A stretch of 64,000 bases of DNA. Origin: Bacillus sp. 1780r2a1 (GTDB taxonomy: Bacteria > Bacillota > Bacilli > Bacillales > Bacillaceae_H). Of this stretch, positions 9,314-22,250 are shown piece after piece (the first letter of the stretch is position 1; each line of letters starts with the position of its first letter). Under the pieces are notes generated by a model. The model was not told the DNA's origin and searched no databases. It saw nothing but the letters and a program-made list of their open reading frames with translations. The translations under genes were made by a program, and so were the position numbers. The stretch spans positions 739,501 through 803,500 of the forward strand of contig CP099863.1 in the NCBI GenBank assembly GCA_024134725.1. Reading direction: 5' to 3'.

Positions 9314-9326
9314 GTCACATTGTGAC
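9314..9326. promoter_or_regulatory. Perfect palindrome upstream of yjaU
   Basis: GTCACA-T-TGTGAC, with 6-bp arms, lies 55 bp upstream of the yjaU ATG in the 247-bp divergent gap. It could be a regulator-binding site; the protein is unknown. Confidence 0.35.
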
Positions 9327-9380
9327 GCTTTATCATAAGCTGTATGAAAGGAAAGTAGCTTTTTATACGGAGGATCAGTC

Positions 9381-10118
9381 ATGATGCATCGGCGTTTTTT
9401 TAGTCTAGATACTCAATGGAATGTCGTACATGTACCAGAAAAGCCGAACGGTTTCGGTGTGTTAGTACTTGGTGATAAAGACCACTTTGTTGAAAGCTCT
9501 ACAAGTCTTTGGATTCAGCACGGTGGCAGATCTCAACTGCTGCAATATTTACAAGATGAAGGCTATACTGTTTTTTATTCCAATTTATACGGACGCCATT
9601 GGGGCAGCCCGAAAGCAAACCGCTTAGCCAAACAGTTATATCACTTGATTATGAAACAAGAAATCTTAAATAAACGCATTCACATTTTGGCAGAAGGTAT
9701 GGGGGCACTGCTCGCCATGCAATTAATGGAAGGCGGAGAAACGTTTATTCGATCGGTAGCTCTTTTGAATCCGTGTATTGATTTGCATACGCATGCTAGT
9801 CATGAGAAACAGAATAAATTTTTTTACAAGCAATTTACAAGAGATATGACGCTAGCCTATGATGTAGAGCGTAAACAAGTTACGAAAATGATTGCTCAGT
9901 ATCCTACATGTGAACAACTAACGTCTACACTGCCTGTGAAAATTTGGACCACTGCTAATGAAGTGACTCACTATCCGCTTATTCACAGCAAGCAGTATGA
10001 GCAGCACCGCCTAAGCTTACAATCACCGATTTCATTGTCGCTTTATCTAATGGAAAAAAAATATCTGTTTGAACGTTCGCTTTTACAATTTTATAAACTA
10101 AATGAAAAAGTGTTATAA
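9381..10118 (+). CDS. yjaU: YjaU-like alpha/beta-hydrolase-fold protein lacking the nucleophile Ser
   Basis: 245 aa. Position and length match B. subtilis yjaU, annotated as a putative hydrolase. The alpha/beta-hydrolase pattern is visible: GVLVLGDKD strand, LLQYLQDEGYTVFYSNLYG, then the nucleophile-elbow region ILAEGMGALLAM near residue 110. The expected Gly-x-Ser-x-Gly reads AEGMG, so the catalytic serine is replaced by Gly. The protein is therefore probably not a classical serine hydrolase. The start has a GGAGGAT ribosome site; a second ATG follows directly. Confidence 0.75.
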   Translation: MMHRRFFSLDTQWNVVHVPEKPNGFGVLVLGDKDHFVESSTSLWIQHGGRSQLLQYLQDEGYTVFYSNLYGRHWGSPKANRLAKQLYHLIMKQEILNKRIHILAEGMGALLAMQLMEGGETFIRSVALLNPCIDLHTHASHEKQNKFFYKQFTRDMTLAYDVERKQVTKMIAQYPTCEQLTSTLPVKIWTTANEVTHYPLIHSKQYEQHRLSLQSPISLSLYLMEKKYLFERSLLQFYKLNEKVL

Positions 10119-10122
10119 GGAG

Positions 10123-10160
10123 AGCTCCTATGATTATACATATCATAGGGGCTTTTTTTA
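10123..10160 (+). terminator. Terminator after yjaU
   Basis: An 11-bp stem (AGCTCCTATGA / TCATAGGGGCT, one G-T pair) followed by T7. Its presence argues against the long upstream start of the next reading frame. Confidence 0.85.
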
Positions 10161-10183
10161 TGAATAAGACTGGGGGAGAAGAA

Positions 10184-11059
10184 ATGGGGAATTGTGTAGT
10201 GATAGGAGCGAACCGTTTTTTGGGGTTCCACCTTTGTACGGCGCTGTTAGAAAATGGAGAAGAAGTGAGTGGATCTGTTCATAAAGCTCATAATTCTGAA
10301 ACAAGTTTGCAAAATGAAATGGGGTTGCTGTTAGGACGGAATGCTAATTTTGAAAAGCGAACAGATCATGATGTTCTAGATATGATTACATTCGAAACAG
10401 ATGCTGTATACTTTGCATACTTTGACGGTGGCGATTTTTATCATGATGATTTTTTACGAGAAGAGATGAACAATGCATATCAAACGCTGCGTGATGTAGT
10501 AAAAAAGTGCATTCAAACTCATACTAAGCTAATCTTGACATCATCTTTACGCGTATTTGGAAAAAAACAGTTAAAGGTAAGAGAAGAAACAAAACCTGAA
10601 CCTGACAATAGTGAAGGGCGCCTCTTTCTCCAGTTTGAGCAGCTTATTAATAAGTATCGAGACAAGGGGTTAACGTGCATTATTGTCCGAATCCCCAGCT
10701 TGTATGGCCCGTGGCAGCCGCTTTCCATGTATTATTCACAGCTATTAAGTAACCAAAAGCCAGCGGATATAAGAGAAGGTACCGACTATATTGCGTATAT
10801 TGAAGATGTTGTACCTGCCTTTTTAAAATGTAAAGAAGAAAAAACAAATGGAAATGAAGTAATTCACTTACTTGACCCCAAAATAGAAAAATGGGAGCAT
10901 GGTGCACAGTTGCTGAATAAAGACTACGTGGAGGAAAATAATCGACACGAAGTTTACGAGTATAGTAAAAAAGCAAAAACACTTTTAAACTATGAAACAA
11001 AAACAACTTTAAAAGAGGGAATTCGCGCTCAAAGAAGGCATATGAGAACATTCTTTTAA
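10184..11059 (+). CDS. yjaV: YjaV-like atypical NAD(P)-binding epimerase/SDR protein
   Basis: 291 aa from the ATG at 10184, chosen because it has a GGGGGAG ribosome site 5 nt upstream. The frame opens earlier (10130), but that stretch lies in the yjaU terminator. The N-terminus is a Rossmann motif (VVIGANRFLGFHL). LTSSLRVFG matches the strand before the active site of extended SDR proteins, and YGPWQPLSMYY resembles the substrate-binding part. The usual Tyr-x-x-x-Lys pair is not found in the expected SEGRLFLQFE region, so enzymatic activity is doubtful. Position matches B. subtilis yjaV. Confidence 0.75.
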   Translation: MGNCVVIGANRFLGFHLCTALLENGEEVSGSVHKAHNSETSLQNEMGLLLGRNANFEKRTDHDVLDMITFETDAVYFAYFDGGDFYHDDFLREEMNNAYQTLRDVVKKCIQTHTKLILTSSLRVFGKKQLKVREETKPEPDNSEGRLFLQFEQLINKYRDKGLTCIIVRIPSLYGPWQPLSMYYSQLLSNQKPADIREGTDYIAYIEDVVPAFLKCKEEKTNGNEVIHLLDPKIEKWEHGAQLLNKDYVEENNRHEVYEYSKKAKTLLNYETKTTLKEGIRAQRRHMRTFF

Positions 11060-11174
11060 AGATGTTCATGAGTGAGTAAAAGGAGAAGCTGTACTGGTTG
11101 TGCTTTTGCATAATAATCGCTAATATAAAATGTGAAACGAAAGAATAGATTTTTATTATGAAGGAGAAAGAATA

Positions 11175-11366
11175 ATGGAACAACAAATGCAGTTTATGCA
11201 AATCGCAATGAAGTATTTACCAGAAGCAAAAGAGATTTTAGATCAAACAGGCGTAGAACTATCTATGGAGCATGTTCAACCAGTTCTAGGGCTTCTAACA
11301 AAAGTAATGAACGATGCTTATGAACTTGGTAAAGAAGACGCGTTAAAAGAACAGAATGAAAAATAA
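11175..11366 (+). CDS. comZ: ComZ, late-competence (comG) regulator
   Basis: 63 aa, same size and helical make-up as B. subtilis ComZ, a small negative regulator of the comG DNA-uptake operon. Conserved features are YLPEAKEILDQTGVELS and the C-terminal MNDAYELGKEDAL. The ATG follows a clear GAAGGAG ribosome site. In B. subtilis comZ is cotranscribed with med. Here the 115-bp gap after yjaV leaves no room for med, so comZ seems to have its own promoter. The assignment rests on family resemblance and on position between yjaV and yjzB. Confidence 0.85.
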   Translation: MEQQMQFMQIAMKYLPEAKEILDQTGVELSMEHVQPVLGLLTKVMNDAYELGKEDALKEQNEK

Positions 11367-11391
11367 CAGTCCAGAGTGGACTGTTATTTTT
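11364..11391. terminator. Terminator between comZ and yjzB
   Basis: AACAGTCCA-GAG-TGGACTGTT followed by ATTTTTTG. The stem starts within the comZ stop region and runs into the last codons of convergent yjzB. Confidence 0.85.
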
Positions 11392-11575
11392 TGTCGAGGA
11401 AGCGATCAAGCAGTGGAGAAAGCTCCAGAAGCAGAGGAGCTAATTCATCGATTGAAACGATAATCTCATCGATTTGAGCAAGCAAGGATTCCCAGTCTAC
11501 TTTTTCTTCCTCTTGCTTAGGAGAACGACCAAACATCACTTGTGAGAAAAAGTCAGGTGAGCGTCTGCGCGCCAT
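11384..11575 (-). CDS. yjzB: YjzB-like small protein
   Basis: 63 aa, location as in B. subtilis yjzB (between comZ and fabHA). The N-terminus is basic (MARRRSPDFF). The rest is an amphipathic leucine-rich helix (IDELAPLLLELSPLLDRFL). No membrane segment or known motif. A good AAAGGATGAG ribosome site precedes the ATG. Function unknown; its 3' end is shared with the comZ terminator. Confidence 0.7.
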   Translation of the reverse strand: MARRRSPDFFSQVMFGRSPKQEEEKVDWESLLAQIDEIIVSIDELAPLLLELSPLLDRFLDKK

Positions 11576-11666
11576 GTTGGCTCATCCTTTCTTGGTAAGA
11601 GTAAAAACATTGCGTATAAACACTATATGTAGAAGCGATTAAATTCGACTAGGACAAACACCTATA

Positions 11667-11712
11667 TAGACAAAAAATAAAAAATGAAGTAAAATTAGTA
11701 CCAACTCATAAT
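11667..11712 (+). promoter_or_regulatory. fabH-fabF promoter with FapR-like operator
   Basis: TAGACA (11667-11672), a 17-bp spacer and TAAAAT (11690-11695). The sequence ATTAGTACCAACTCATAAT (11694-11712) overlaps the -10 box and the start point. Its left half matches the FapR operator (ATTAGTACC) and its right half is degenerate. FapR is the malonyl-CoA-responsive repressor of Bacillus lipid synthesis genes, including fabHA-fabF. The leader to fabH is about 150 nt. Confidence 0.65.
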
Positions 11713-11851
11713 ATTTGATTATATAAACTGTAAAAGATATAGAAACGATCATCTTAGTAGCGAGGATTGATCAAAAAGAGGCTGCTTTGTTCCATAAAGG
11801 CAGTCGTTAAGGTGTGTAGTTCCCACATCTTCTATAAAAGGAGTGAAGAGT

Positions 11852-12790
11852 ATGAACGCTGGTGTAATTGGAATTGGACGCTATGTACCAGAAAAAATTT
11901 TAACAAACTTTGACCTTGAAAAAATGGTTGATACTTCAGATGAGTGGATTCGTACAAGAACGGGTATTCAGGAAAGACGAATCGCTGCAGACAATGAAGA
12001 TACATCTGATTTAGCGTATAAAGCGGCAGTGAAGGCACTAGAAGATGCAAATATCTCAGCTGAAGATCTTGATATGATCATCGTCGCAACGGTAACACCA
12101 GACCAACCGTTTCCAACCGTTTCTTGTATGTTACAAGAAAAGCTAGGAGCGAAAAAAGCAGCAGCTTATGATGTGAGCGCAGCTTGTGCGGGCTTTATGT
12201 ATGGCGTCATTACTGCAAAACAGTTCATTGAAACGAATGCTTATAAAAATGTCTTAGTGGTTGGTGTTGAAAAACTTTCAAAGATTACAGACTGGAACGA
12301 TCGTAATACTGCCGTGTTATTTGGTGACGGTGCTGGCGCGGTTGTTGTTGGACCTGTATCAGAAGGTCGAGGCATTCTATCATTTGAACTAGGTTCAGAT
12401 GGTACAGGTGGAAAGCACCTATATCAAAATGAACATGATCACATCATCATGAACGGCCGAGAAGTATTTAAATTTGCGGTACGTCAAATGGGTGAATCAG
12501 CTATTAATGTTCTTGATAAAGCTGGGTTATCAAAAGAAGATGTGGATTTCTTAATTCCACACCAAGCGAACATTCGTATTATGGAAGCATCAAGGCAGCG
12601 ATTAGATTTACCAGAAGAAAAGATGTCAAAAACGATTCAGTACTACGGAAATACATCTGCTGCGTCAATTCCGATTTCAATTGTGCATGAGTTGGAGCAA
12701 GGTAAAATTAAAGATGATGATCTACTTGTAATGGTAGGTTTTGGCGGTGGCCTTACATGGGGGGCAATCGCAATTAGATGGGGAAGATAA
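11852..12790 (+). CDS. fabH: 3-oxoacyl-[ACP] synthase III (FabH)
   Basis: 312 aa. It condenses acyl-CoA starters with malonyl-ACP to begin fatty acid synthesis; in Bacillus the starters are mainly branched-chain. The Cys-His-Asn triad is visible: Cys112 in SAACAGF, His in IPHQANIR, Asn in YYGNTSAAS. The terminal [10 protein letters not shown] loop is typical. The ATG at 11852 was chosen over an in-frame GTG at 11843 because that GTG lies inside the AAAAGGAG ribosome site. It is the first gene of the fabH-fabF operon, 34 bp ahead of fabF. A FapR-like site controls it. Confidence 0.97.
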   Translation: MNAGVIGIGRYVPEKILTNFDLEKMVDTSDEWIRTRTGIQERRIAADNEDTSDLAYKAAVKALEDANISAEDLDMIIVATVTPDQPFPTVSCMLQEKLGAKKAAAYDVSAACAGFMYGVITAKQFIETNAYKNVLVVGVEKLSKITDWNDRNTAVLFGDGAGAVVVGPVSEGRGILSFELGSDGTGGKHLYQNEHDHIIMNGREVFKFAVRQMGESAINVLDKAGLSKEDVDFLIPHQANIRIMEASRQRLDLPEEKMSKTIQYYGNTSAASIPISIVHELEQGKIKDDDLLVMVGFGGGLTWGAIAIRWGR

Positions 12791-12824
12791 TTGTAGATAA
12801 TTTTTTGAAGGAGATGAAGCTAAC

Positions 12825-14066
12825 ATGAGTAATAAACGTGTTGTTGTAACAGGTCTTGGAGCGGTAACGCCATTAGGAAATAACGTGGACACAACTTGGG
12901 AAAATGCAGTTGCAGGTGTATCAGGTATCGGTCCATTAACTCGCTTAAATCCAGAAGAATTTCCTGCCAAAGTAGCTGCGGAATTAAAAGATTTTAATGT
13001 TGAGGAGTTTATCGATAAAAAAGATGCACGCAAAATGGACCGCTTTACGCAGTATGCATTAGCAGCGTCTCTAATGGCAGTTAAAGATGCAGACTTAAAC
13101 ATCACAGATGAAATCGCACCAAACGTAGGAGTCTGGATTGGGTCTGGAATTGGTGGAATGGAAACGTTCGAAAACCAGTTTGAAACATTGCTTTCAAAAG
13201 GTCAGCGTCGCGTAAGTCCATTCTTTATTCCAATGATGATTCCGGATATGGCTACTGGTCAAGTATCGATTGCTCTAGGTGCAAAAGGCGTAAACTCTTG
13301 TACCGTGACGGCATGTGCAACTGGTACAAACTCAATCGGAGATGCGTTTAAAGTTATTCAGCGCGGAGATGCTGATGTGATGATTACGGGCGGAACAGAA
13401 GCGCCAATCACAAAGCTGTCAATCGCTGGTTTCTGTGCAAACAAAGCGCTATCCACTAATCCAGATCCAGAAAAAGCTTGTCGTCCTTTTGATAAAGACC
13501 GTGATGGCTTTATCATGGGTGAAGGTGCAGGAATTGTTGTATTGGAAGAGCTTGAACATGCGCTAGCACGCGGTGCACGCATATATGCAGAAATTGTTGG
13601 CTATGGTTCTACAGGCGACGCGCATCATATCACAGCGCCAGCTCCAGGAGGAGAAGGCGGCGTTCGCGCGATGAAAAAAGCCATCTCTGATGCAGGTCTT
13701 GAACCACAAGATATCAGCTACATCAATGCTCACGGTACAAGCACTGAGTACAACGACAAGTTTGAAACAATGGCGATTAAAGAAGTGTTTGGAGAGTATG
13801 CTAAATCAGTAGCAATCAGCTCGACAAAATCAATGACAGGTCATTTGCTAGGGGCAGCTGGTGGTGTCGAAGCAATCTTTAGCGTAAAAGCAATTGCTGA
13901 TGGTATTATTCCACCAACAATCAATTATGTAACCCCTGATGAAGAGTGCGATTTAGACTATGTTCCAAATAAAGCTAGAAAGCAAGAAGTTAAGGCAGTA
14001 TTAAGTAACTCTTTAGGCTTTGGCGGTCACAACGCAACAATTATCTTTAAAAAATATGAAGCTTAA
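12825..14066 (+). CDS. fabF: 3-oxoacyl-[ACP] synthase II (FabF)
   Basis: 413 aa, standard length. It elongates acyl-ACP with malonyl-ACP. The active-site Cys is in [12 protein letters not shown], and the two His are in [11 protein letters not shown] and GHLLGAAGG, the KAS II pattern. The [13 protein letters not shown] tail is typical. A GAAGGAGATG ribosome site precedes the ATG. Second gene of the FapR-type operon, closed by a terminator. Confidence 0.97.
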   Translation: MSNKRVVVTGLGAVTPLGNNVDTTWENAVAGVSGIGPLTRLNPEEFPAKVAAELKDFNVEEFIDKKDARKMDRFTQYALAASLMAVKDADLNITDEIAPNVGVWIGSGIGGMETFENQFETLLSKGQRRVSPFFIPMMIPDMATGQVSIALGAKGVNSCTVTACATGTNSIGDAFKVIQRGDADVMITGGTEAPITKLSIAGFCANKALSTNPDPEKACRPFDKDRDGFIMGEGAGIVVLEELEHALARGARIYAEIVGYGSTGDAHHITAPAPGGEGGVRAMKKAISDAGLEPQDISYINAHGTSTEYNDKFETMAIKEVFGEYAKSVAISSTKSMTGHLLGAAGGVEAIFSVKAIADGIIPPTINYVTPDEECDLDYVPNKARKQEVKAVLSNSLGFGGHNATIIFKKYEA

Positions 14067-14068
14067 TT

Positions 14069-14102
14069 AAAAAACACAGCGGTTTAGCCGCTGTGTTTTT
14101 CT
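14069..14102. terminator. Bidirectional terminator between fabF and the GH1 gene
   Basis: ACACAGCGG / CCGCTGTGT stem with A- and T-tracts on both sides, serving convergent genes. Confidence 0.9.
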
Positions 14103-14112
14103 ATGTCCATTC

Positions 14113-17467
<3,355 letters not shown>

Positions 17468-17487
17468 ATAAATCTCCCTTTCGATTT

Positions 17488-17501
17488 AGTATACGCTTAC
17501 A
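17488..17501. promoter_or_regulatory. cre-like site at the bglP transcription start
   Basis: On the minus strand the site reads TGTAAGCGTATACT, which fits the cre consensus at 12 of 14 positions. It is just downstream of the bglP -10 box. Confidence 0.4.
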
Positions 17502-17529
17502 TTATAATTGTATCGATACAATTTATCAA
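17501..17529 (-). promoter_or_regulatory. bglP promoter with operator palindrome in the spacer
   Basis: On the minus strand, TTGATA (17529-17524) and TATAAT (17506-17501) are 17 bp apart. A perfect 18-bp palindrome, AATTGTATCGATACAATT (17506-17523), fills the spacer and touches both boxes. It is probably bound by the divergent GntR/UTRA regulator (inference). Confidence 0.75.
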
Positions 17530-17589
17530 TACATAAATAATTATATTGTATATATATAATGGGTGGAGTAATTCTTTTTTCTTTTATGA

Positions 17590-17606
17590 TATAATTGTCG
17601 TACAAT
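17590..17606 (+). promoter_or_regulatory. Candidate promoter and second operator of the GntR gene
   Basis: TATAAT at 17590-17595 overlaps ATTGT-CGT-ACAAT (17594-17606). This uses the same half-site as the bglP operator and suggests autoregulation. Confidence 0.5.
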
Positions 17607-17683
17607 AAATTTAGAAAAAATATTTTGGGTAAGAACTTTACTAAAGCTTGTGGAAAATAGTCTAAGTTAAAGAGGAATGTTGT

Positions 17684-18394
17684 ATGGTTAAGTATCAACA
17701 AATTGCAATTCACATTGAAAAGTATATTGAAGAGAATAAGCTTCAACAGGGAGATAAGCTGCCGGTATTAGAAGATTTAATGACAAAGTTTACCGTTAGC
17801 AAGAGCACAATTACTAAAGCATTGGATTTATTAGAGAAAAAAGGCGTTGTGTTTCAAGTTCGAGGGAGCGGTATTTTTGTAAGAAGACATAGACGAAAAG
17901 GCTATATTAGTTTGCTTTCAAATCAAGGGTTTACAAGTGAATTAGAAGGTTTTCGTTTAACATCTGAAGTCTTGGAGTTAGAAGTAAGAAAACCAACTCA
18001 AGAGGTAGCACTTAACTTAAATATTGATGTAGAGGAAGATGTTTACTATATCAAGCGAATTCGTTATATCAATGGGCAAGCGTTATGTTTGGAAGAGTCT
18101 TTTTATAATAAAAACATTGTTACATATTTGAATAAAGAGATTGTATCAGAGTCTATTTTTAACTATCTTCAAGAAGCATTGGGATTAAGGATTGGATTTT
18201 CAGATTTGTACGTGCATGTTGGGAAGCTAACAGAAGAGGTAGCTCATCATTTAAAACTTTACAAGGATGATCCCGCAATGTCTATTGAAACTGTGTTTCA
18301 TTTAGCAAATGGTCAGCCTTTCGATTTTTCAAAGGTAACGTATAACTATCAGCAATCCCAGTTCTTTATTCAAGCAACTACTCATATTTTTTAA
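17684..18394 (+). CDS. GntR-family regulator with UTRA domain
   Basis: 236 aa. N-terminal winged helix typical of GntR (QGDKLPVLEDLMTKF, SKSTITKALDLLEKKG, residues 20-60) and a C-terminal UTRA ligand-binding domain (about 90-230). Such HutC-subfamily proteins sense phosphorylated sugars. It is divergent from bglP-GH1 and most likely represses it until a phospho-beta-glucoside binds (inference). It resembles B. subtilis YydK/BglR-type regulators. The AGAGGAATG ribosome site precedes the ATG. Matching palindromes occur at both promoters. Confidence 0.9.
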   Translation: MVKYQQIAIHIEKYIEENKLQQGDKLPVLEDLMTKFTVSKSTITKALDLLEKKGVVFQVRGSGIFVRRHRRKGYISLLSNQGFTSELEGFRLTSEVLELEVRKPTQEVALNLNIDVEEDVYYIKRIRYINGQALCLEESFYNKNIVTYLNKEIVSESIFNYLQEALGLRIGFSDLYVHVGKLTEEVAHHLKLYKDDPAMSIETVFHLANGQPFDFSKVTYNYQQSQFFIQATTHIF

Positions 18395-18398
18395 GATG

Positions 18399-18634
18399 AA
18401 AAGAGGCTGGTACATAAGTAATTCAGCTAATGATAAACCTAAGCGATTGAGAGTTTCTCACTTTTATTCGTTTAGGTTTTTTATTGGTTGTGAAAATGAT
18501 TTTGGAAACACAGAGGAATGAAGCGAGCGGCCGTAGTGCAATGAAACAAACATGTTCTGACAACGTAAAGAAGTGAGAAAAGGGAGTCTTCGTCTGGTTG
18601 AAGATTTGTTTTGTTATATCCCAGCTTCTTTTTT
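18399..18634. repeat. Dispersed hairpin element, copy 2 (most complete)
   Basis: 236 bp with imperfect terminal inverted repeats: left end AAAAGAGGCTGGTACATAA, right end TTATATCCCAGCTTCTTTT. A terminator hairpin (AAACCTAAGCGA / TTCGTTTAGGTTT with T-tract) follows the left end and terminates the GntR gene. The motif GAATGAAGCGAGC in the middle recurs in copy 3. No ORF inside. It fills the 317-bp gap before yjaZ. Confidence 0.7.
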
Positions 18635-18711
18635 ATGCTTAAATATAGAGACCAAAAAAACGTCTACTACATAAGATGAAAGCGACAGTAATTTAAATTG
18701 AAGGTGATATA

Positions 18712-19482
18712 ATGCCGATTGTCGCTACGTTAAAATGGACAAATGAAAAGGAAGTTGTGACCCGCCTTGAACGCTATTTTAAAGGTTTATCAAAAGACAA
18801 ATTCTTAGATGTTTTAGTCGGATATGGGATGTGTCCACCTTCATCAACCTTCATGAGTGAATTGAAAAAAATAGGGGAAAGGCGTACTCTATGGAAAAAG
18901 ATAAAGAGAAAATTTGAACTCTTGAAGCATGAGTGGGGAGGGCCAGATATACCGGTATTTTTGCTGCCCAGCAATCCTCATAATCATAAAATGCAAAGGG
19001 AATTTCATGGTAGAGCAGGAGTAGCGTTTACAGATAAAATCTTCGTACTGCTCACTACTCAAACGACTGATGAAGAAGTCCTCTCTGTTTTGACACATGA
19101 ATATCATCATGCTTGTCGGTTAATGCAGATGAAAAAAAGTGATCGAACTATTACGTTGTTAGATGCTATGCTGATGGAAGGCTTAGCTGAATTGGCCGTA
19201 AACGAGTATTGTGGAAAAGCATATCTAGCGCCTTGGACAGCTTATTATACGTATGAAGAAGTAAAAAGGTTTTGGAACAAGTATGTAGAGGAATATATAA
19301 AATTAACACCTCGTGATAAAAAATACGATGATTTATTATATGGTCATAAGTGGTACCCAACAATGCTAGGGTACAATATCGGCTATCAAATGATTAACAA
19401 AATATCTCAGCAGTTTGGATATAACACAAAACAATTTTTTCAGCTTACATCAGAAGAAATTTTAAGTAAATCAACTTTTTAA
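18712..19482 (+). CDS. yjaZ: YjaZ-like DUF2268 putative zinc protease
   Basis: 256 aa. The zinc-metallopeptidase motif HEYHH lies at residues 129-133 (THEYHHACR), and a downstream acidic residue in LMEGLAELAV may be the third ligand, the gluzincin arrangement of DUF2268. No signal peptide is seen, so this copy looks cytosolic. The ATG has a GAAGGTGAT ribosome site. In B. subtilis yjaZ is followed by the appDFABC peptide transporter, but here yjbA follows directly. Substrate unknown. Confidence 0.85.
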   Translation: MPIVATLKWTNEKEVVTRLERYFKGLSKDKFLDVLVGYGMCPPSSTFMSELKKIGERRTLWKKIKRKFELLKHEWGGPDIPVFLLPSNPHNHKMQREFHGRAGVAFTDKIFVLLTTQTTDEEVLSVLTHEYHHACRLMQMKKSDRTITLLDAMLMEGLAELAVNEYCGKAYLAPWTAYYTYEEVKRFWNKYVEEYIKLTPRDKKYDDLLYGHKWYPTMLGYNIGYQMINKISQQFGYNTKQFFQLTSEEILSKSTF

Positions 19483-19496
19483 AATGAAATCGATAT

Positions 19497-19527
19497 ATGT
19501 GTTTGTCAGAAGGTCTGACAAACACAT
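19497..19527. promoter_or_regulatory. 14-bp perfect inverted repeat without a T-tract
   Basis: ATGTGTTTGTCAGA-AGG-TCTGACAAACACAT. The loop is only 3 nt and is followed by TATATAATAG, not a run of T. A TATAAT box starts 3 bp after it. It may be a yjaZ transcript stabiliser or terminator, or an operator for yjbA. Confidence 0.5.
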
Positions 19528-19678
19528 TATATAATAGTAGAAACTTGAAAAAAGAAAGAAAATAACGATACAAAAAGCTTTGAAAAAATTAGAAAGAAAA
19601 TAGTATGTTTTGGAATAAAACTTCCTTTGTCTGCCTATACTGAGGGGTAACAAACAGTTAGTAAGTGAGGGGTAAAAA

Positions 19679-20428
19679 ATGCTATATCTTCATGATGTAT
19701 GGGTTAATTGGTTTGAAGGCGAAGAAAATGGTTACAATGTTTGTCATTTTCATGAATGGCGAAAAGATGATTGTGTGGAGTTGCTAGATCAAGCGCCGTT
19801 GTTAAAAGTAAGTCCTTTATTATTCAGTTATATTGAAAATGATCTTTCCGAATTACCTCAACAGTTACTACAAGATGTTTATCAAAAAGCTTATATTCGG
19901 AAAAATCATGAGCGTACGCAAGTAGAGTATTGCTTTATTGTAACAGATGGAACGAATATCCTGGCAGTAGATACAATGGGGTATCAAATTCCAATTCGTA
20001 AAAGCAGGCTTATTCCAAGACAGGAACAGCTGGTGTATGAAATGATTGCTGATCAAGAAGTAATCGATTATAAATTTACAGAATCTGAATTGGTGGGCAA
20101 AGAATATCATATTTTATCGCCATCACCTGTAACAATGAGTGGGTTAACTCGAAAAGAGCGTCAGTTAAAACAGCTGTTGTTTATGGCATTAGATCAATTA
20201 CATACAACGAAAAACACAGCTCAAATTCGCTATTGGTATACAGAGTGGAATCCAACGGAATACGAAGAAATTCAAATTATGTCATTTGAAGACGTCTGGT
20301 CCAAGCTCTATGAAGAAACAAAGCGAGGATGGTCATCAAAGCACAGGCAATTATGTGAGCATCTAATTAAAGGACAACCTTTCTTTGAAAAGCTTTGGGA
20401 AATTGAGCAAGAGCCAAAAGTAAATTAA
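19679..20428 (+). CDS. yjbA: YjbA-like UPF0736 protein
   Basis: 249 aa, same size as B. subtilis YjbA (UPF0736). Begins [22 protein letters not shown], which is typical of the family in Bacillus. No membrane segments or catalytic motif are apparent. RBS GAGGGG about 8 nt before the ATG. The gene is followed by a terminator shared with convergent trpS. Function unknown. Confidence 0.85.
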   Translation: MLYLHDVWVNWFEGEENGYNVCHFHEWRKDDCVELLDQAPLLKVSPLLFSYIENDLSELPQQLLQDVYQKAYIRKNHERTQVEYCFIVTDGTNILAVDTMGYQIPIRKSRLIPRQEQLVYEMIADQEVIDYKFTESELVGKEYHILSPSPVTMSGLTRKERQLKQLLFMALDQLHTTKNTAQIRYWYTEWNPTEYEEIQIMSFEDVWSKLYEETKRGWSSKHRQLCEHLIKGQPFFEKLWEIEQEPKVN

Positions 20429-20463
20429 AAAAGCTGTGCAGGTTTTCCTGCACAGCTTTTTTA
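20427..20463. terminator. Bidirectional terminator between yjbA and trpS
   Basis: AAAAAAGCTGTGCAGG / CCTGCACAGCTTTTTT stem, symmetrical A- and T-tracts. Confidence 0.9.
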
Positions 20464-20472
20464 TCATGTGTT

Positions 20473-21746
<1,274 letters not shown>

Positions 21747-22250
21747 ACGCGATTTTTAAAAAAATTAAACCGAAATCCTAAAAAAAAACATTTGCAAGTA
21801 AATCATTTTATGCTATATTTTTTGTAACATTATTGCAATATCTATTCTACAAAAAAGATTTTAGATGTCTGACAAGAAGTCATAATCCTCATAAAACCGG
21901 CTTTTGTAGGGTGTAGCAAAAAAATACCAGTAAATAATAGTATTGCAATAAATTTTTAAAATATTTATAATAGGCGTAACAAACATATTTTTTACAAAGA
22001 TATTACAATATCTTAATTTTTCAGAAAATATAAAATAGAAAATGTTTTATTACAACTAAGTAGCACGTCTTTTCTTACTAAATGGCATACATATAAACGC
22101 ATGTACCACCGTTTTAAGAATTAAGGCATTCTTTTTGCTACAGGGGCTTTAATGCTCTACCAGGTGAAAAACTTTCTGACTATTTTGTATTGAAAAATGA
22201 TTAAAAATTATGTTTGTCAGTCATACAATTCCAATGGGGGGTAAGATTCA
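21747..22250. other. Long AT-rich regulatory gap upstream of oppA
   Basis: 504 bp with no convincing ORF. It holds three related palindromes (TATTGCAATA at 21831-21840 and 21941-21950, TATTACAATA at 22001-22010) and a CodY-like box at 22016-22030. The last palindrome sits in a larger repeat, AAGATATT-AC-AATATCTT. The oppA promoter is probably here but could not be assigned uniquely. Confidence 0.6.
22016..22030. promoter_or_regulatory. CodY-like box upstream of the opp operon
   Basis: ATTTTTCAGAAAATA matches the CodY consensus AATTTTCWGAAAATT at 13 of 15 positions. CodY represses peptide-uptake genes when branched-chain amino acids and GTP are high. Confidence 0.55.

Noticed and set aside
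10130-10183. Earlier start for yjaV
   Set aside because: The upstream 18 codons overlap the yjaU terminator; the ATG at 10184 has a strong ribosome site.
17468-17500. LicT/SacY-type RAT antiterminator in the bglP leader
   Set aside because: The predicted leader is under 30 nt and contains no terminator hairpin.
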